A stretch of 57,192 nucleotides of DNA, taken from Verrucomicrobiales bacterium (GTDB lineage: Bacteria; Verrucomicrobiota; Verrucomicrobiia; Verrucomicrobiales; DEV007). The stretch lies in the NCBI GenBank assembly GCA_029213195.1, contig JARGNI010000037.1, positions 1 through 57,192 on the forward strand, given 5' to 3'. Of the stretch, positions 1-8,637 are shown one piece after another. Made by a program: the position numbers and the translations under genes. Below the pieces are notes generated by a model. The model saw only the letters and a program-made list of their open reading frames with translations, was not told the DNA's origin and ran no database searches. How positions within the stretch are numbered: position 1 is the first letter of the stretch; each line of letters begins with the position of its first letter.

Positions 1-1
1 G

Positions 2-52
2 GCCGAGCAGCTCGGCTTCAACTTGACCCCGGTCGAAGGGGAAGTTTCATAA
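2..52 (+). CDS. C-terminal end of an unidentified protein (partial)
   Basis: An open frame enters from the left edge and ends in TAA, giving the last 16 residues AEQLGFNLTPVEGEVS. The composition is like a normal protein tail and no other frame here reads as well, but the piece is too short to assign to a family. It lies on the same strand as gltB, about 320 bases upstream of it, so it is probably the end of the preceding gene rather than part of the glt operon. Confidence 0.4.
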   Translation, partial: AEQLGFNLTPVEGEVS

Positions 53-376
53 GAGAGGGTTCGTATGCACTTCAGGTTTGGATGCATGAGGGAGGCATTT
101 CAAGCGAGAAACGGCCCCACGTCCCTACTTGGGTGCTGAAGCAATCCATCCACATGGGCACACCCCTTGTCTCCAATAGCCATAATTTCCGTAATGAAAC
201 TCCGATTTTCCGTGCATGGCGTGAACGTTAAGACGAGTATTTTGCCCATACGGGAGGGGGAATATCTATTCCGAGCGATAAATGTAGAAATTTTTCTTCC
301 CCGCCGGTCGAGGTGTGTGAATACTGCGGCGCAATTCCGGGCACCGGAGGGCACATTTTCAGCATTTAGTTATTCT
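53..376. other. Leader / promoter region of gltBD
   Basis: No convincing gene is present. The gltB frame stays open through much of this stretch, but the residues encoded before Met-377 do not resemble glutamate synthase, so I treat them as non-coding. Two signals are visible: a sigma-54-like element (listed separately) and a short perfect inverted repeat GGAATA-TC-TATTCC at 259-272 that could be an operator. Confidence 0.5.
156..170 (+). promoter_or_regulatory. Possible sigma-54-type promoter of gltBD
   Basis: The sequence GGGCACACCCCTTGT resembles the sigma-54 consensus TGGCAC-N5-TTGC. The GGCAC block, the 5-base gap and TTG all match; the final C of the -12 GC is T, which is an important mismatch. 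It would place the transcript start near base 180, giving a leader of about 195 bases before gltB. Nitrogen control of glutamate synthase makes the site plausible, but this is inference from one match. Confidence 0.25.
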
Positions 377-3300
377 ATGATTCACGACAAACCGTCTTTT
401 CCATCTCTTCCCCAGAAGCAAGGCCTCTACGACCCCGCCAAGGAGCACGACTCCTGTGGAGTGGGGTTTCTCGTGAACATGAAAGGGGTGCCATCTCACC
501 AGATCGTTCAGGACGCGCTCGAGATCTGTATCAATCTCGATCACCGCGGGGGCTGCGGCTGCGATCAGAATACTGGGGACGGGGCCGGAATGCTCATGGC
601 GATGCCACACAAGTTCTTTGCCACGGTCGCTGCGGAACAGGGCATCGATCTTCCTGAGCCAGGCCATTTCGCCGTGGGCATGGTCTATCTCACTCCGAAT
701 GAGGAGAAAGCGGCCGCCGAGCGTCAGGTGCTCGAGGACGTCATTGGCGAGATGGGACAGACCCTTCTCGGGTGGCGCGATCTCCCCGTGAACAGCAGCG
801 AGCTCGGCAAGGCTTCGGCCGCCTCTGAGCCGGTCATGAAGCAGGTTCTCATCGGTCGCTCGGCCGATACCGTAGACGAGGCTGCCTTCGAGCGTGCGCT
901 CTATCTCATCCGCCGGGTCTCGACCTACCGGATCCGCTACCAGCAGGGTGGGGCACACGGGTATTTCTACCTTCCTTCGCTGTCGAGCCGGGTGATCTGT
1001 TACAAAGGCATGCTGACTACCGGGCAGCTCGCTCATTACTTTGAGGATTTCCACCATCCCGACATGGAAAGCTCGATGGCGCTGGTCCACTCGCGGTTCA
1101 GCACCAACACCTTTCCGAGTTGGCCGCGCGCTCAGCCTTTCCGTTTCACTTGTCACAACGGCGAGATCAACACGATGCGTGGCAATGAGAACTGGATGCA
1201 TTCGCGCCAATCGCAGTTGAAGAGCGATCTCTTCGGCGAAGACTTGTCCAAGCTCCTGCCTATCATTGCCGGCGACGGATCCGATTCCCAGCACTTCGAC
1301 AACTGCCTCGAGTTTCTCATGATGTCGGGCCGTTCCCTGCCTCATGTCATCATGATGATGATCCCGGAGCCGTGGGAGAAACACCAGGCCATGTCGCAAT
1401 CGAAACGCGACTTCTACGAATACCACGCCTGCATGATGGAACCGTGGGACGGACCTGCCTCGATCGCCTTTCTCGACGGCACCCGGATCGGTGCGATTCT
1501 CGACCGCAACGGACTCCGGCCCTCGCGATACTACGTCACCAGCGACGACCTCGTCATCATGGCCTCGGAGGTGGGCGTGATTCCCCGGATCGATCCTGCC
1601 ACCGTAGTGGAGAAAGGTCGACTCGAGCCCGGACGGATGTTCCTGGTCGACACGGAGGAGGGACGAATCGTCGACGACAACGAATTGAAGGAAAAGATCG
1701 CCGCGGAAAATCCCTACGGCGAATGGCTCCAGGAGAAACTGGTCCGCGAGGACGACCTGCCCGCACCCTCAGCGGAGGTCCCCGGTCTCGATTCGGAGAC
1801 CGTGGAGCAGCGCCAGAAAGCTTTCGGCTACACCTTCGAAGACCTGCGTTTCCTCATCCAGCCGAGCGCGCAGGCCGGCAATCAGCCTCTCGGGGCGATG
1901 GGCAACGACACGCCGCTCGCGGTTCTCTCGGACCGTCCTCAGCCGCTCTACAACTACTTCAAGCAGCTTTTTGCCCAGGTCACCAACCCGGCGATCGATC
2001 CGATCCGCGAAGAACTGATCACCGCCAGTGTGACCTTTCTCGGTTCCGAGGCGGACCTCGTGAATCCGGGGCCCGAAAACTGCCGCATGATCAAGCTGGA
2101 GAACCCGATCATCGACAACGCGAAGCTGACCCGGATCCGTGAATTCACCGAGCCGGGATTCAAAGCCGCGACGCTCCCGATTCTCTTCGACCCGGAGACG
2201 GATCGGGAAGGACTCGACGCCAGTCATCTTCCGGTCAGCGAACCGTTGGCAGCCGAGCGGGGCCTGGGCTTGCATGATGCGCTGGAATCGCTTTTCCAGA
2301 ATGCGGACGACGCCATCAAGGATGGCATCAATCTTCTCATTCTCTCGGACCGTGAGATCGGAACCCATCGAGCTGGCATTCCGGCACTTCTTGCCGTGGC
2401 CGGCCTCCACCACCACCTCATTCGCGAGGGCCTGCGCGGCAAGGTGTCCATCCTCCTCGAGTCCGGTGAACCTCGTGAGGTGCAGCATTTTGCCCTGCTG
2501 CTCGCCTACGGCTGTGACGCGATCAATCCCTACCTGGCACTGGAGACCGTCGACAACCTCGTTCTCGAAGGCGAGTTGGAGATCGACGCGGACAAGGCGA
2601 AGGCCAATTTCATCAAGGCCAACATGAAGGGCGTGACCAAGACCATGGCCAAGATGGGTATCTCCACGGTGGCCAGTTATCGTGGTGCCCAAATCTTCGA
2701 GTCGATCGGTCTGAATGCCTCGGTCATCGATCAGTATTTCACAAAGACGGCGTCGAGGCTCGAAGGCATCGGGCTGGACACCATTTCCGAGGAAGTCTGG
2801 ATGCGTCATAGGGATGCCTTTGGCGAACGCCAGGATGAGGCCGACCAAGCTCTCGATTCCGGAGGGATCTACCAGTGGCGAGCCGACGGGGAAAGACATC
2901 TCTTTAATCCGACCACAATCCACAAACTGCAGCAGGCGACCTGGCTGCCGGATTTCAACGTCTTCCAGGAATATTCCAAGTCCGTCAACGACCAGAGCCG
3001 TGAGATGTTCACCTTGCGTGGCCTCATGGAATTCCAGGTCGATCCGGCGCACTCCATTCCGATCGAGGAAGTGGAACCAGCCTCGGAAATCGTGAAGCGC
3101 TTCAAGACTGGCGCGATGTCCTACGGATCGATCAGCAAGGAGGCCCACGAAGCTCTCGCCATCGCGATGAACCGCCTCGGCGGCAAGTCGAACACCGGAG
3201 AGGGGGGCGAGGATCCGGAACGTTTCGTCCGCGACGAGAACGGCGACCTCCGCCGCTCGGCGATCAAGCAGGTCGCGTCGGGTCGCTTCGGAGTCACCAG

Positions 3301-5050
3301 TCATTACCTCGTCAATGCCGACGAGCTCCAGATCAAGATCGTGCAGGGTGCCAAGCCCGGCGAGGGCGGGGAACTGCCCGGTCACAAGGTGCTGCCGCCC
3401 ATCGCGAAGACCCGTGGAACGACCCCGGGAGTCGGCCTGATCTCACCACCTCCACACCACGACATCTACTCGATTGAGGATCTCCAGGAGTTGATCCACG
3501 ACCTCAAGAACGCCAACGTCAACGCGCGGGTCAACGTCAAGTTGGTCTCCGAGGTTGGAGTCGGCACCATTGCGACCGGGGTTGCCAAGGCCAAGGCCGA
3601 CGTCATTCTCGTGTCCGGCTATGATGGCGGGACCGGCGCCTCGCCGCGTTCCAGTATCCAGCATGCCGGGGCTCCCTGGGAACTCGGACTTGCGGAAACG
3701 AACCAGACGCTTCTTCTCAATGAACTGCGCAGCCGCGTCGTCGTCGAGGTCGACGGCCAGCTCAAGACCGGTCGCGACGTCGCCATCGCCTGTCTCCTCG
3801 GGGCCGAGGAATTCGGCTTTGCGACCGCTCCGCTCGTTACGCTCGGTTGTCTCATGATGCGAGTCTGTCACAAGAACACCTGCCCGGTCGGCGTGGCCAC
3901 CCAGGATCCGCGCCTGCGGGAAAAATTCAAAGGCTCCCCGGATGCCGTCGTGAACTTCATGACCTACATCGCCGAGGAAGTCCGCGAGATCATGGCCGAG
4001 CTCGGCTTCCGCACCATCAACGAGATGGTCGGCCAGGTCGATCGCATCCAGATGCGCAAGGCGATCGATCACTGGAAGGCGAAGGGACTCGACTACTCGA
4101 AGATTCTCTACAAGCCGGATGTCGGACCCGACGTCGGAATGTATTGCTCGATGCCGCAGGACCACCGCCTTGAGCTCGCGCTCGACAACACTCACCTCCT
4201 GGACGTATGCCGTCCTGCGATCGAGAGCGGCGAGAAGGTCTCGGGCGAGTTTCCCATCGTGAACATCAACCGCGTCGTCGGAACTATTGTCGGAGCAGAA
4301 ATTTCACGGAACCACGGTGGCCAGGGATTGCCCGACGACACGGTCCAGCTCAAGTTCAACGGTGCTGCCGGCCAGAGTCTCGGTGCCTTCTGTCCTCGGG
4401 GGATGACCCTGACGGTGGAGGGGGACACCAACGACTACCTCGGCAAGGGACTTTCCGGAGCCAAAATCGTCGTCTACCCATCGAAGGATGCTCCTTTTGT
4501 CGCGGCCGAGAACATCATCACCGGCAACGTCGCCTTCTACGGCGCCACCGCCGGGGAAGCGTTCGTGGCCGGTGTCGCCGGGGAACGGTTCTGCGTCCGC
4601 AACAGCGGAGTCAAGGCGGTCATCGAAGGCGTGGGGGATCACGGCTGCGAATACATGACCGGGGGCGAGGTGATCTGCCTCGGTTCCACCGGGCGCAACT
4701 TTGCGGCAGGGATGTCTGGAGGCGCTGCCTACGTCCTCGACGAGGCGGGTGATTTCATCAGCAAGCGACTCAATCCCGACATGGTGAACGTCTACCAGCT
4801 GATCGAGTGCAACGACGACGAAATCTCCGCGGTCAAAGCACGGATCGAACGCCATGTCGAGCTGACTGGCAGTGTCCGAGGACAGCAGGTCCTCGACGAT
4901 TGGTATGAGCTGCTGCCACGATTCGTCAAGGTGCTTCCGAGCGACTACGAGCGCGTTCTCAACGCCATGGAGCGGGCCCGCGAGAAGGGCCTCGAGGGCG
5001 ATGAAGCGATCCAGGCCGCCTTTGAGGAAAACGTCGCCGCCGGCCACTGA
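377..5050 (+). CDS. gltB: Glutamate synthase large subunit (GOGAT alpha chain)
   Basis: Transfers the amide nitrogen of glutamine to 2-oxoglutarate to make glutamate, in complex with GltD. I start at the Met of MIHDKPSF, giving 1557 aa, the usual GltB length; the frame is open further upstream but without family similarity. The sequence DSCGVGF places the class-II amidotransferase nucleophile at Cys27, normally exposed by propeptide removal. The central and FMN-binding synthase domains follow, with GEGGE and [12 protein letters not shown] motifs. The cluster [15 protein letters not shown] supplies the three cysteines of the 3Fe-4S centre. The C-terminal GXGXG beta-helix domain (for example [11 protein letters not shown], then AGGMSGG-like repeats) is complete. 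It is followed after 38 bases by gltD, clearly as one operon. Confidence 0.98.
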   Translation: MIHDKPSFPSLPQKQGLYDPAKEHDSCGVGFLVNMKGVPSHQIVQDALEICINLDHRGGCGCDQNTGDGAGMLMAMPHKFFATVAAEQGIDLPEPGHFAVGMVYLTPNEEKAAAERQVLEDVIGEMGQTLLGWRDLPVNSSELGKASAASEPVMKQVLIGRSADTVDEAAFERALYLIRRVSTYRIRYQQGGAHGYFYLPSLSSRVICYKGMLTTGQLAHYFEDFHHPDMESSMALVHSRFSTNTFPSWPRAQPFRFTCHNGEINTMRGNENWMHSRQSQLKSDLFGEDLSKLLPIIAGDGSDSQHFDNCLEFLMMSGRSLPHVIMMMIPEPWEKHQAMSQSKRDFYEYHACMMEPWDGPASIAFLDGTRIGAILDRNGLRPSRYYVTSDDLVIMASEVGVIPRIDPATVVEKGRLEPGRMFLVDTEEGRIVDDNELKEKIAAENPYGEWLQEKLVREDDLPAPSAEVPGLDSETVEQRQKAFGYTFEDLRFLIQPSAQAGNQPLGAMGNDTPLAVLSDRPQPLYNYFKQLFAQVTNPAIDPIREELITASVTFLGSEADLVNPGPENCRMIKLENPIIDNAKLTRIREFTEPGFKAATLPILFDPETDREGLDASHLPVSEPLAAERGLGLHDALESLFQNADDAIKDGINLLILSDREIGTHRAGIPALLAVAGLHHHLIREGLRGKVSILLESGEPREVQHFALLLAYGCDAINPYLALETVDNLVLEGELEIDADKAKANFIKANMKGVTKTMAKMGISTVASYRGAQIFESIGLNASVIDQYFTKTASRLEGIGLDTISEEVWMRHRDAFGERQDEADQALDSGGIYQWRADGERHLFNPTTIHKLQQATWLPDFNVFQEYSKSVNDQSREMFTLRGLMEFQVDPAHSIPIEEVEPASEIVKRFKTGAMSYGSISKEAHEALAIAMNRLGGKSNTGEGGEDPERFVRDENGDLRRSAIKQVASGRFGVTSHYLVNADELQIKIVQGAKPGEGGELPGHKVLPPIAKTRGTTPGVGLISPPPHHDIYSIEDLQELIHDLKNANVNARVNVKLVSEVGVGTIATGVAKAKADVILVSGYDGGTGASPRSSIQHAGAPWELGLAETNQTLLLNELRSRVVVEVDGQLKTGRDVAIACLLGAEEFGFATAPLVTLGCLMMRVCHKNTCPVGVATQDPRLREKFKGSPDAVVNFMTYIAEEVREIMAELGFRTINEMVGQVDRIQMRKAIDHWKAKGLDYSKILYKPDVGPDVGMYCSMPQDHRLELALDNTHLLDVCRPAIESGEKVSGEFPIVNINRVVGTIVGAEISRNHGGQGLPDDTVQLKFNGAAGQSLGAFCPRGMTLTVEGDTNDYLGKGLSGAKIVVYPSKDAPFVAAENIITGNVAFYGATAGEAFVAGVAGERFCVRNSGVKAVIEGVGDHGCEYMTGGEVICLGSTGRNFAAGMSGGAAYVLDEAGDFISKRLNPDMVNVYQLIECNDDEISAVKARIERHVELTGSVRGQQVLDDWYELLPRFVKVLPSDYERVLNAMERAREKGLEGDEAIQAAFEENVAAGH

Positions 5051-5088
5051 TTTCTCCGAAACTTTCACTTTTTACCTTTTCTACCAAC

Positions 5089-6582
5089 ATGGGCAAACCA
5101 ACCGGATTTCTCGAACACGAACGCCAACCCATCCCCGACCGTCCTCCGCTCGAGCGGGTCAAGGACTGGAAGGAAATTCACGCCGACCGTGAAGACAAAC
5201 GGGTTTCCACCCAGGCCGCGCGATGCATGGACTGCGGGGTTCCATACTGCCACACCGGGATGACGATCGGCGGTGCCGCCAGCGGCTGCCCGATCAACAA
5301 CCTGATTCCCGAATTCAACGACCTCGTCTACCGCAATCGCTGGGAGGAGGCCCTCGAGCGACTCCGCAAGACGAACAATTTCCCCGAGTTCACCGGCCGG
5401 GTCTGTCCCGCGCCCTGCGAGGGATCCTGCGTTCTCGGTGTGATCGAGCCGCCCGTCACGATCAAGAACATCGAATGCTCGATCATCGATCGGGGCTGGG
5501 AGGAAGGATGGTTGACTCCGCATCCACCGAAGAAACGCACCGGGAAGACCGTCGCCGTGATCGGCTCCGGGCCGGCCGGGCTCTCCTGTGCCGACCAGCT
5601 CAACAAGGCCGGGCATGAGGTCACCGTGTATGAGCGGGCCGACCGAATCGGTGGGCTGCTCATGTATGGAATCCCCAACATGAAGCTCGAAAAGCACGAG
5701 GTCGTCGACCGACGGGTCAACCTGATGCGCGAAGAGGGCGTGAAATTCGTGACCAACGCCCACATCGGCGTGACCCACGACATTGCGGAAATTCGTGACG
5801 AGCACGACGCTGTGGTGCTTTGCTGTGGAGCGACGAAGCCACGCGATCTCCCGATCGAGGGACGCGATCTCAACGGGATTCACTTCGCGATGGAATTTCT
5901 CACCGCGAACACGAAGGCGCTGCTCGATCAGGGCCTCAACGGGAACCGCCCTCCGATCGACGCCAAGGGCAAGCACGTCGTCGTGATCGGCGGGGGAGAC
6001 ACCGGCACCGACTGCGTCGGCACCTCCCTGCGCCACGAGTGCGCGAGTGTCACGCAGCTGGAGATTTTGCCGAAGCCGCCGAGTGAACGAGCCGCCGACA
6101 ATCCATGGCCCGAGTGGCCCCGCGTCTTCAAGATGGACTATGGCCAACAGGAGGCCGAGGCCATCCAGGGCGAGGATCCCCGCGAATACCTCGTCTCCGC
6201 GAAGCAATTCCGGGCCAACTCCAACGGCGACGTTTGCGAACTCGAACTGGTCCGCGTCGATTGGGCCCGAGATGATAAGACCGGCCGATTCATCCCACGC
6301 GATGTCGAGGGCTCGGATCGCACGATCCAGGCCGACCTCGTTCTTCTCGCGATGGGATTCCTCGGACCCGAGGAAACGCTCATCGAGAAGGTTGGCCTCG
6401 AGACCGACGCCCGTTCCAACGTGGCCGCCGAATTCGAGAAATACACCACCAGCGTCGAGGGCGTCTTTGCCGCCGGCGATATGCGACGTGGTCAGAGCCT
6501 CGTCGTCTGGGCGATCAATGAAGGTCGTGGCGCAGCTCGCGAGTGTGACCGTTTCCTTATGGGCGAGACCCAGTTGCCGTAG
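5089..6582 (+). CDS. gltD: Glutamate synthase small subunit (NADPH, FAD-binding)
   Basis: Supplies electrons from NAD(P)H through FAD and two 4Fe-4S clusters to GltB. The 497-aa protein starts [13 protein letters not shown], as is usual for the family. The N-terminal ferredoxin-like region has CMDCGVPYC (Cys46, 49, 54), then CPINN and [12 protein letters not shown]. Two Rossmann dinucleotide motifs follow: [12 protein letters not shown] near residue 155 for FAD, and [11 protein letters not shown] near residue 300 for NADPH. The C-terminal [14 protein letters not shown] is the conserved FAD-closing motif. Length and motifs are complete. The gene lies 38 bases after gltB and is probably the last gene of the operon. 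Confidence 0.97.
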   Translation: MGKPTGFLEHERQPIPDRPPLERVKDWKEIHADREDKRVSTQAARCMDCGVPYCHTGMTIGGAASGCPINNLIPEFNDLVYRNRWEEALERLRKTNNFPEFTGRVCPAPCEGSCVLGVIEPPVTIKNIECSIIDRGWEEGWLTPHPPKKRTGKTVAVIGSGPAGLSCADQLNKAGHEVTVYERADRIGGLLMYGIPNMKLEKHEVVDRRVNLMREEGVKFVTNAHIGVTHDIAEIRDEHDAVVLCCGATKPRDLPIEGRDLNGIHFAMEFLTANTKALLDQGLNGNRPPIDAKGKHVVVIGGGDTGTDCVGTSLRHECASVTQLEILPKPPSERAADNPWPEWPRVFKMDYGQQEAEAIQGEDPREYLVSAKQFRANSNGDVCELELVRVDWARDDKTGRFIPRDVEGSDRTIQADLVLLAMGFLGPEETLIEKVGLETDARSNVAAEFEKYTTSVEGVFAAGDMRRGQSLVVWAINEGRGAARECDRFLMGETQLP

Positions 6583-6643
6583 CGTGCCGACCCGCCTGGG
6601 ATTGTCCCGGTAAGAATCGAAGGGAAGTTAGAGTCGGGGGGGG

Positions 6644-6684
6644 CTTTGGTTGAGAACCAAGGTCCCTGAGCCCTTGGGTTCAGG
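6644..6684 (+). other. Two tandem stem-loops after gltD
   Basis: CTTTGGTT-GAG-AACCAAGG forms an 8-bp stem with a 3-base loop at 6644-6662. Directly behind it CCTGAGCC-cttg-GGTTCAGG forms a second 8-bp stem at 6665-6684, with one G-T pair. Neither is followed by a T-run, so this is not a standard intrinsic terminator. It could be a 3'-end stabiliser, a Rho-linked end, or part of a structured leader for the cold-shock gene. Confidence 0.45.
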
Positions 6685-6735
6685 TATGACCGGCCCACTT
6701 GGACAAATAGGGGGTGGCCGACGCTCCGATCTTCT

Positions 6736-6784
6736 GGCCAACCCGTTTCTCGGCGACTCTCGCCGATTGGTCTAGCGATTGGCC
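6736..6784 (+). other. Nested hairpin upstream of the cold-shock gene
   Basis: An inner perfect hairpin CGGCGA-CTC-TCGCCG (6751-6765) sits within an outer pair GGCCAA (6736-6741) and TTGGCC (6779-6784). The surrounding 376-base spacer between gltD and csp holds no credible gene; the minus-strand frame across it has no family features. The structure may belong to a long 5' leader of the cold-shock mRNA, a known trait of cspA-type genes, but no promoter is clear. Confidence 0.35.
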
Positions 6785-6958
6785 TTCCCTGGAAAACTTC
6801 TTTCGGCACTTTCGTGGAAGAAATCTTCGAGTTCGAAAAGGTGGCGTGTACGAAAAATGAGGAAAAGACGGGCTATTTCTGGTTTCTGGCCTAGGGGTAA
6901 CGGTTCCAACGATGGCCAAGAGGGCTTCTGCGGTGCTATATCTAAAAAAATCCAATAC

Positions 6959-7159
6959 ATGTCACAGGGCACGATCAAAAAAATCATCGCAGATAAAGGC
7001 TTCGGCTTCATTGCAACCGAAGAAGGAGGAAGCGATCTTTTCTTCCACCGCAACGGGTGCTCCGATTCGTTCGAAAATCTTCGCGAAGGCGACACCGTCG
7101 AATACACCTCAGCCCAAGGCCCCAAAGGCCCCTGCGCTGAGAATGTGAAGAGCGTCTAG
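6959..7159 (+). CDS. Cold-shock domain protein (CspA family)
   Basis: A 66-aa single cold-shock domain: small nucleic-acid-binding beta-barrel acting as an RNA chaperone in the cytoplasm. The start MSQGTIKKI is chosen because the family begins here; the frame is open upstream, but the added residues are unlike Csp. RNP1 is present as KGFGFI and RNP2 as DLFFH. The end, GPKGPCAENVKSV, matches the usual GPQAANV tail. It contains two Cys, which is mildly unusual. It stands alone with its own strong terminator, so it is likely monocistronic. Confidence 0.95.
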   Translation: MSQGTIKKIIADKGFGFIATEEGGSDLFFHRNGCSDSFENLREGDTVEYTSAQGPKGPCAENVKSV

Positions 7160-7205
7160 CCGCGGCTGGTCAGGTCAGCGAAGAGCTGCCGCCAGCGTAA
7201 TCAGG

Positions 7206-7237
7206 AGGAACCGTCTCGAGAGAGCCGGTTCCTTTTT
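7206..7237 (+). terminator. Rho-independent terminator of the cold-shock gene
   Basis: The arms AGGAACCG and CGGTTCCT form a perfect 8-bp stem around a 12-base loop that can itself pair (CTCGAG), followed by TTTTT. It begins 46 bases after the csp stop codon. Confidence 0.88.
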
Positions 7238-7315
7238 GTGTCTGCACGCGATCCGCAATCGCTTGGACCGCGGGCTAGTTCAGGTTTTGCGACAACCGGT
7301 TGGGATCAGATCCTT

Positions 7316-8299
7316 TCAGGAAGATCGTGCGAAAATTCGTTTCCAGAGCGGGGCGATGATGGATCCGACGACAGGGATGAGGGCAAAGCCGAGAATCAGT
7401 CCGAGAATACCTGATCCGATCGCAGAGACGAGCCACTCGAGAAATCCTCCCATGGCCGGGACGAGATGGGCCACCTCTTCGGCGAGATGATGGACAAAAT
7501 GAGCAGGCGCTCCGATCCCGAATTCTTCGAGACCGTGGAGAATGATTCCTCCTCCGACCCAGATCATCGCGGCTGTGCCGAGAACGGCGAGTCCCTTTAA
7601 GAGCCAGGGCATTGCCAGGACGATTCCCTTGCCCGTCTTGCGGGAAATTGATCCTCCGACATTTTCCGATTCGTTCGCCGCGAGAGCAACACCGATATCG
7701 TCGGCCTTCACGATCAAAGCGACCGCGCCGTAAACACCAGCCGTGATTGCGACGGCCACGAGAGCAAGCGCGGACGCTCGCATCCAGAAGCTCCCTTCCG
7801 GCAGCGCCGCAAGCGAGATTGCCATGATTTCTGCCGAGAGGATGAAGTCGGTCCGGATTGCTCCGGCAACTTTGGCCTGCTCGAGCACCTCGGGATCCGT
7901 GGTCTCCGGTTTGATCTTTTCCTCGTGCGCATGCGCCTTGTGAGGAACGATCATTTCAAAAATCTTCTCTGCGCCTTCGTAGCAGAGGTAGGCACCGCCA
8001 AGCATGAGCAGGGGCGTCACGGCCCAGGGGGCAAAAAGAGAGAGAAGGAGGGCCGCCGGCAGCAGAAACAGGAGCTTGTTCTTCAGCGATCCTTTCGCGA
8101 TTTTCGCGATGATGGGTAGTTCGCGCTCGGCGGCAAAGCCCACCACGTAGCGAGGAGTCACGGCAGCATCGTCGATGACAACACCGGCCGATTTCGCGCT
8201 CGCCTTGGCAGCATGGCCCACGACGTCGTCAATCGAGGATGCCGCCACCTTGGCGATCCCGGCTACATCATCCAGCAAAGCAATCAATCCGGCGCTCAT
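7316..8299 (-). CDS. DUF808 family inner-membrane protein
   Basis: A 327-aa hydrophobic protein of the DUF808 (YedI-like) family, whose function is not known. I start at MSAGLIALLDDVAG because the family begins this way; the 24 upstream residues of the open frame look non-coding. Conserved features include DDVAGIAK, the KASAKSAGVVIDDAAV segment, and a glycine- and alanine-rich membrane domain with about six helices. The hydrophilic stretch HKAHAHEEK lies near the middle. It is convergent with csp and divergent from the transglutaminase gene, so it is probably a single-gene unit. Confidence 0.9.
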   Translation of the reverse strand: MSAGLIALLDDVAGIAKVAASSIDDVVGHAAKASAKSAGVVIDDAAVTPRYVVGFAAERELPIIAKIAKGSLKNKLLFLLPAALLLSLFAPWAVTPLLMLGGAYLCYEGAEKIFEMIVPHKAHAHEEKIKPETTDPEVLEQAKVAGAIRTDFILSAEIMAISLAALPEGSFWMRASALALVAVAITAGVYGAVALIVKADDIGVALAANESENVGGSISRKTGKGIVLAMPWLLKGLAVLGTAAMIWVGGGIILHGLEEFGIGAPAHFVHHLAEEVAHLVPAMGGFLEWLVSAIGSGILGLILGFALIPVVGSIIAPLWKRIFARSS

Positions 8300-8637
8300 A
8301 GAAGGTAATCCCGCAGGTCTCGCGGTCGGCGCGAGGGTAGCACCGGAAAGGGGGGGCAGGCAAGCGACCATTGAGGTGGAAAGCGATGTCCCTCATCGAG
8401 CAGGCCGCAGGTCCCGCTCAATCCAGAGCAAGGGTAGATTGACTAGTGGGAATTCGACGATGTGGCTTTTGTCTTTGAGCGGGAAATGATCACGTCGAAA
8501 AAGGCCTGCTTCTGATTGACAAATTGCGTCCCGTTTGAGGTAACTTAGCCCATGTTTTTTCGGAGAAGAAAGCAATCCTGTGCCTGCCTCCCGGAGACGA
8601 CCTCTTGGAAAGTCGAAACTGACAGAAAAATTACTCG
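8300..8637. other. Divergent intergenic region
   Basis: No gene is seen in these 338 bases between the divergent DUF808 and transglutaminase genes. It should hold both promoters; one candidate is listed separately for the rightward gene. Confidence 0.5.
8516..8546 (+). promoter_or_regulatory. Candidate sigma-70 promoter for the transglutaminase gene
   Basis: A perfect -35 TTGACA is followed after 19 bases by TAACTT, which matches TATAAT at four of six positions. The spacing is long for a housekeeping promoter. The expected leader would be about 85 bases. Confidence 0.35.

Noticed and set aside
1769-3385. 538-aa minus-strand open frame inside gltB
   Set aside because: It is a shadow of gltB on the opposite strand, produced by strong G/C bias at third codon positions; gltB itself has full family motifs.
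6680-6955. 91-aa minus-strand frame upstream of the cold-shock gene
   Set aside because: It spans hairpins and the csp promoter region, and its sequence has no domain features.
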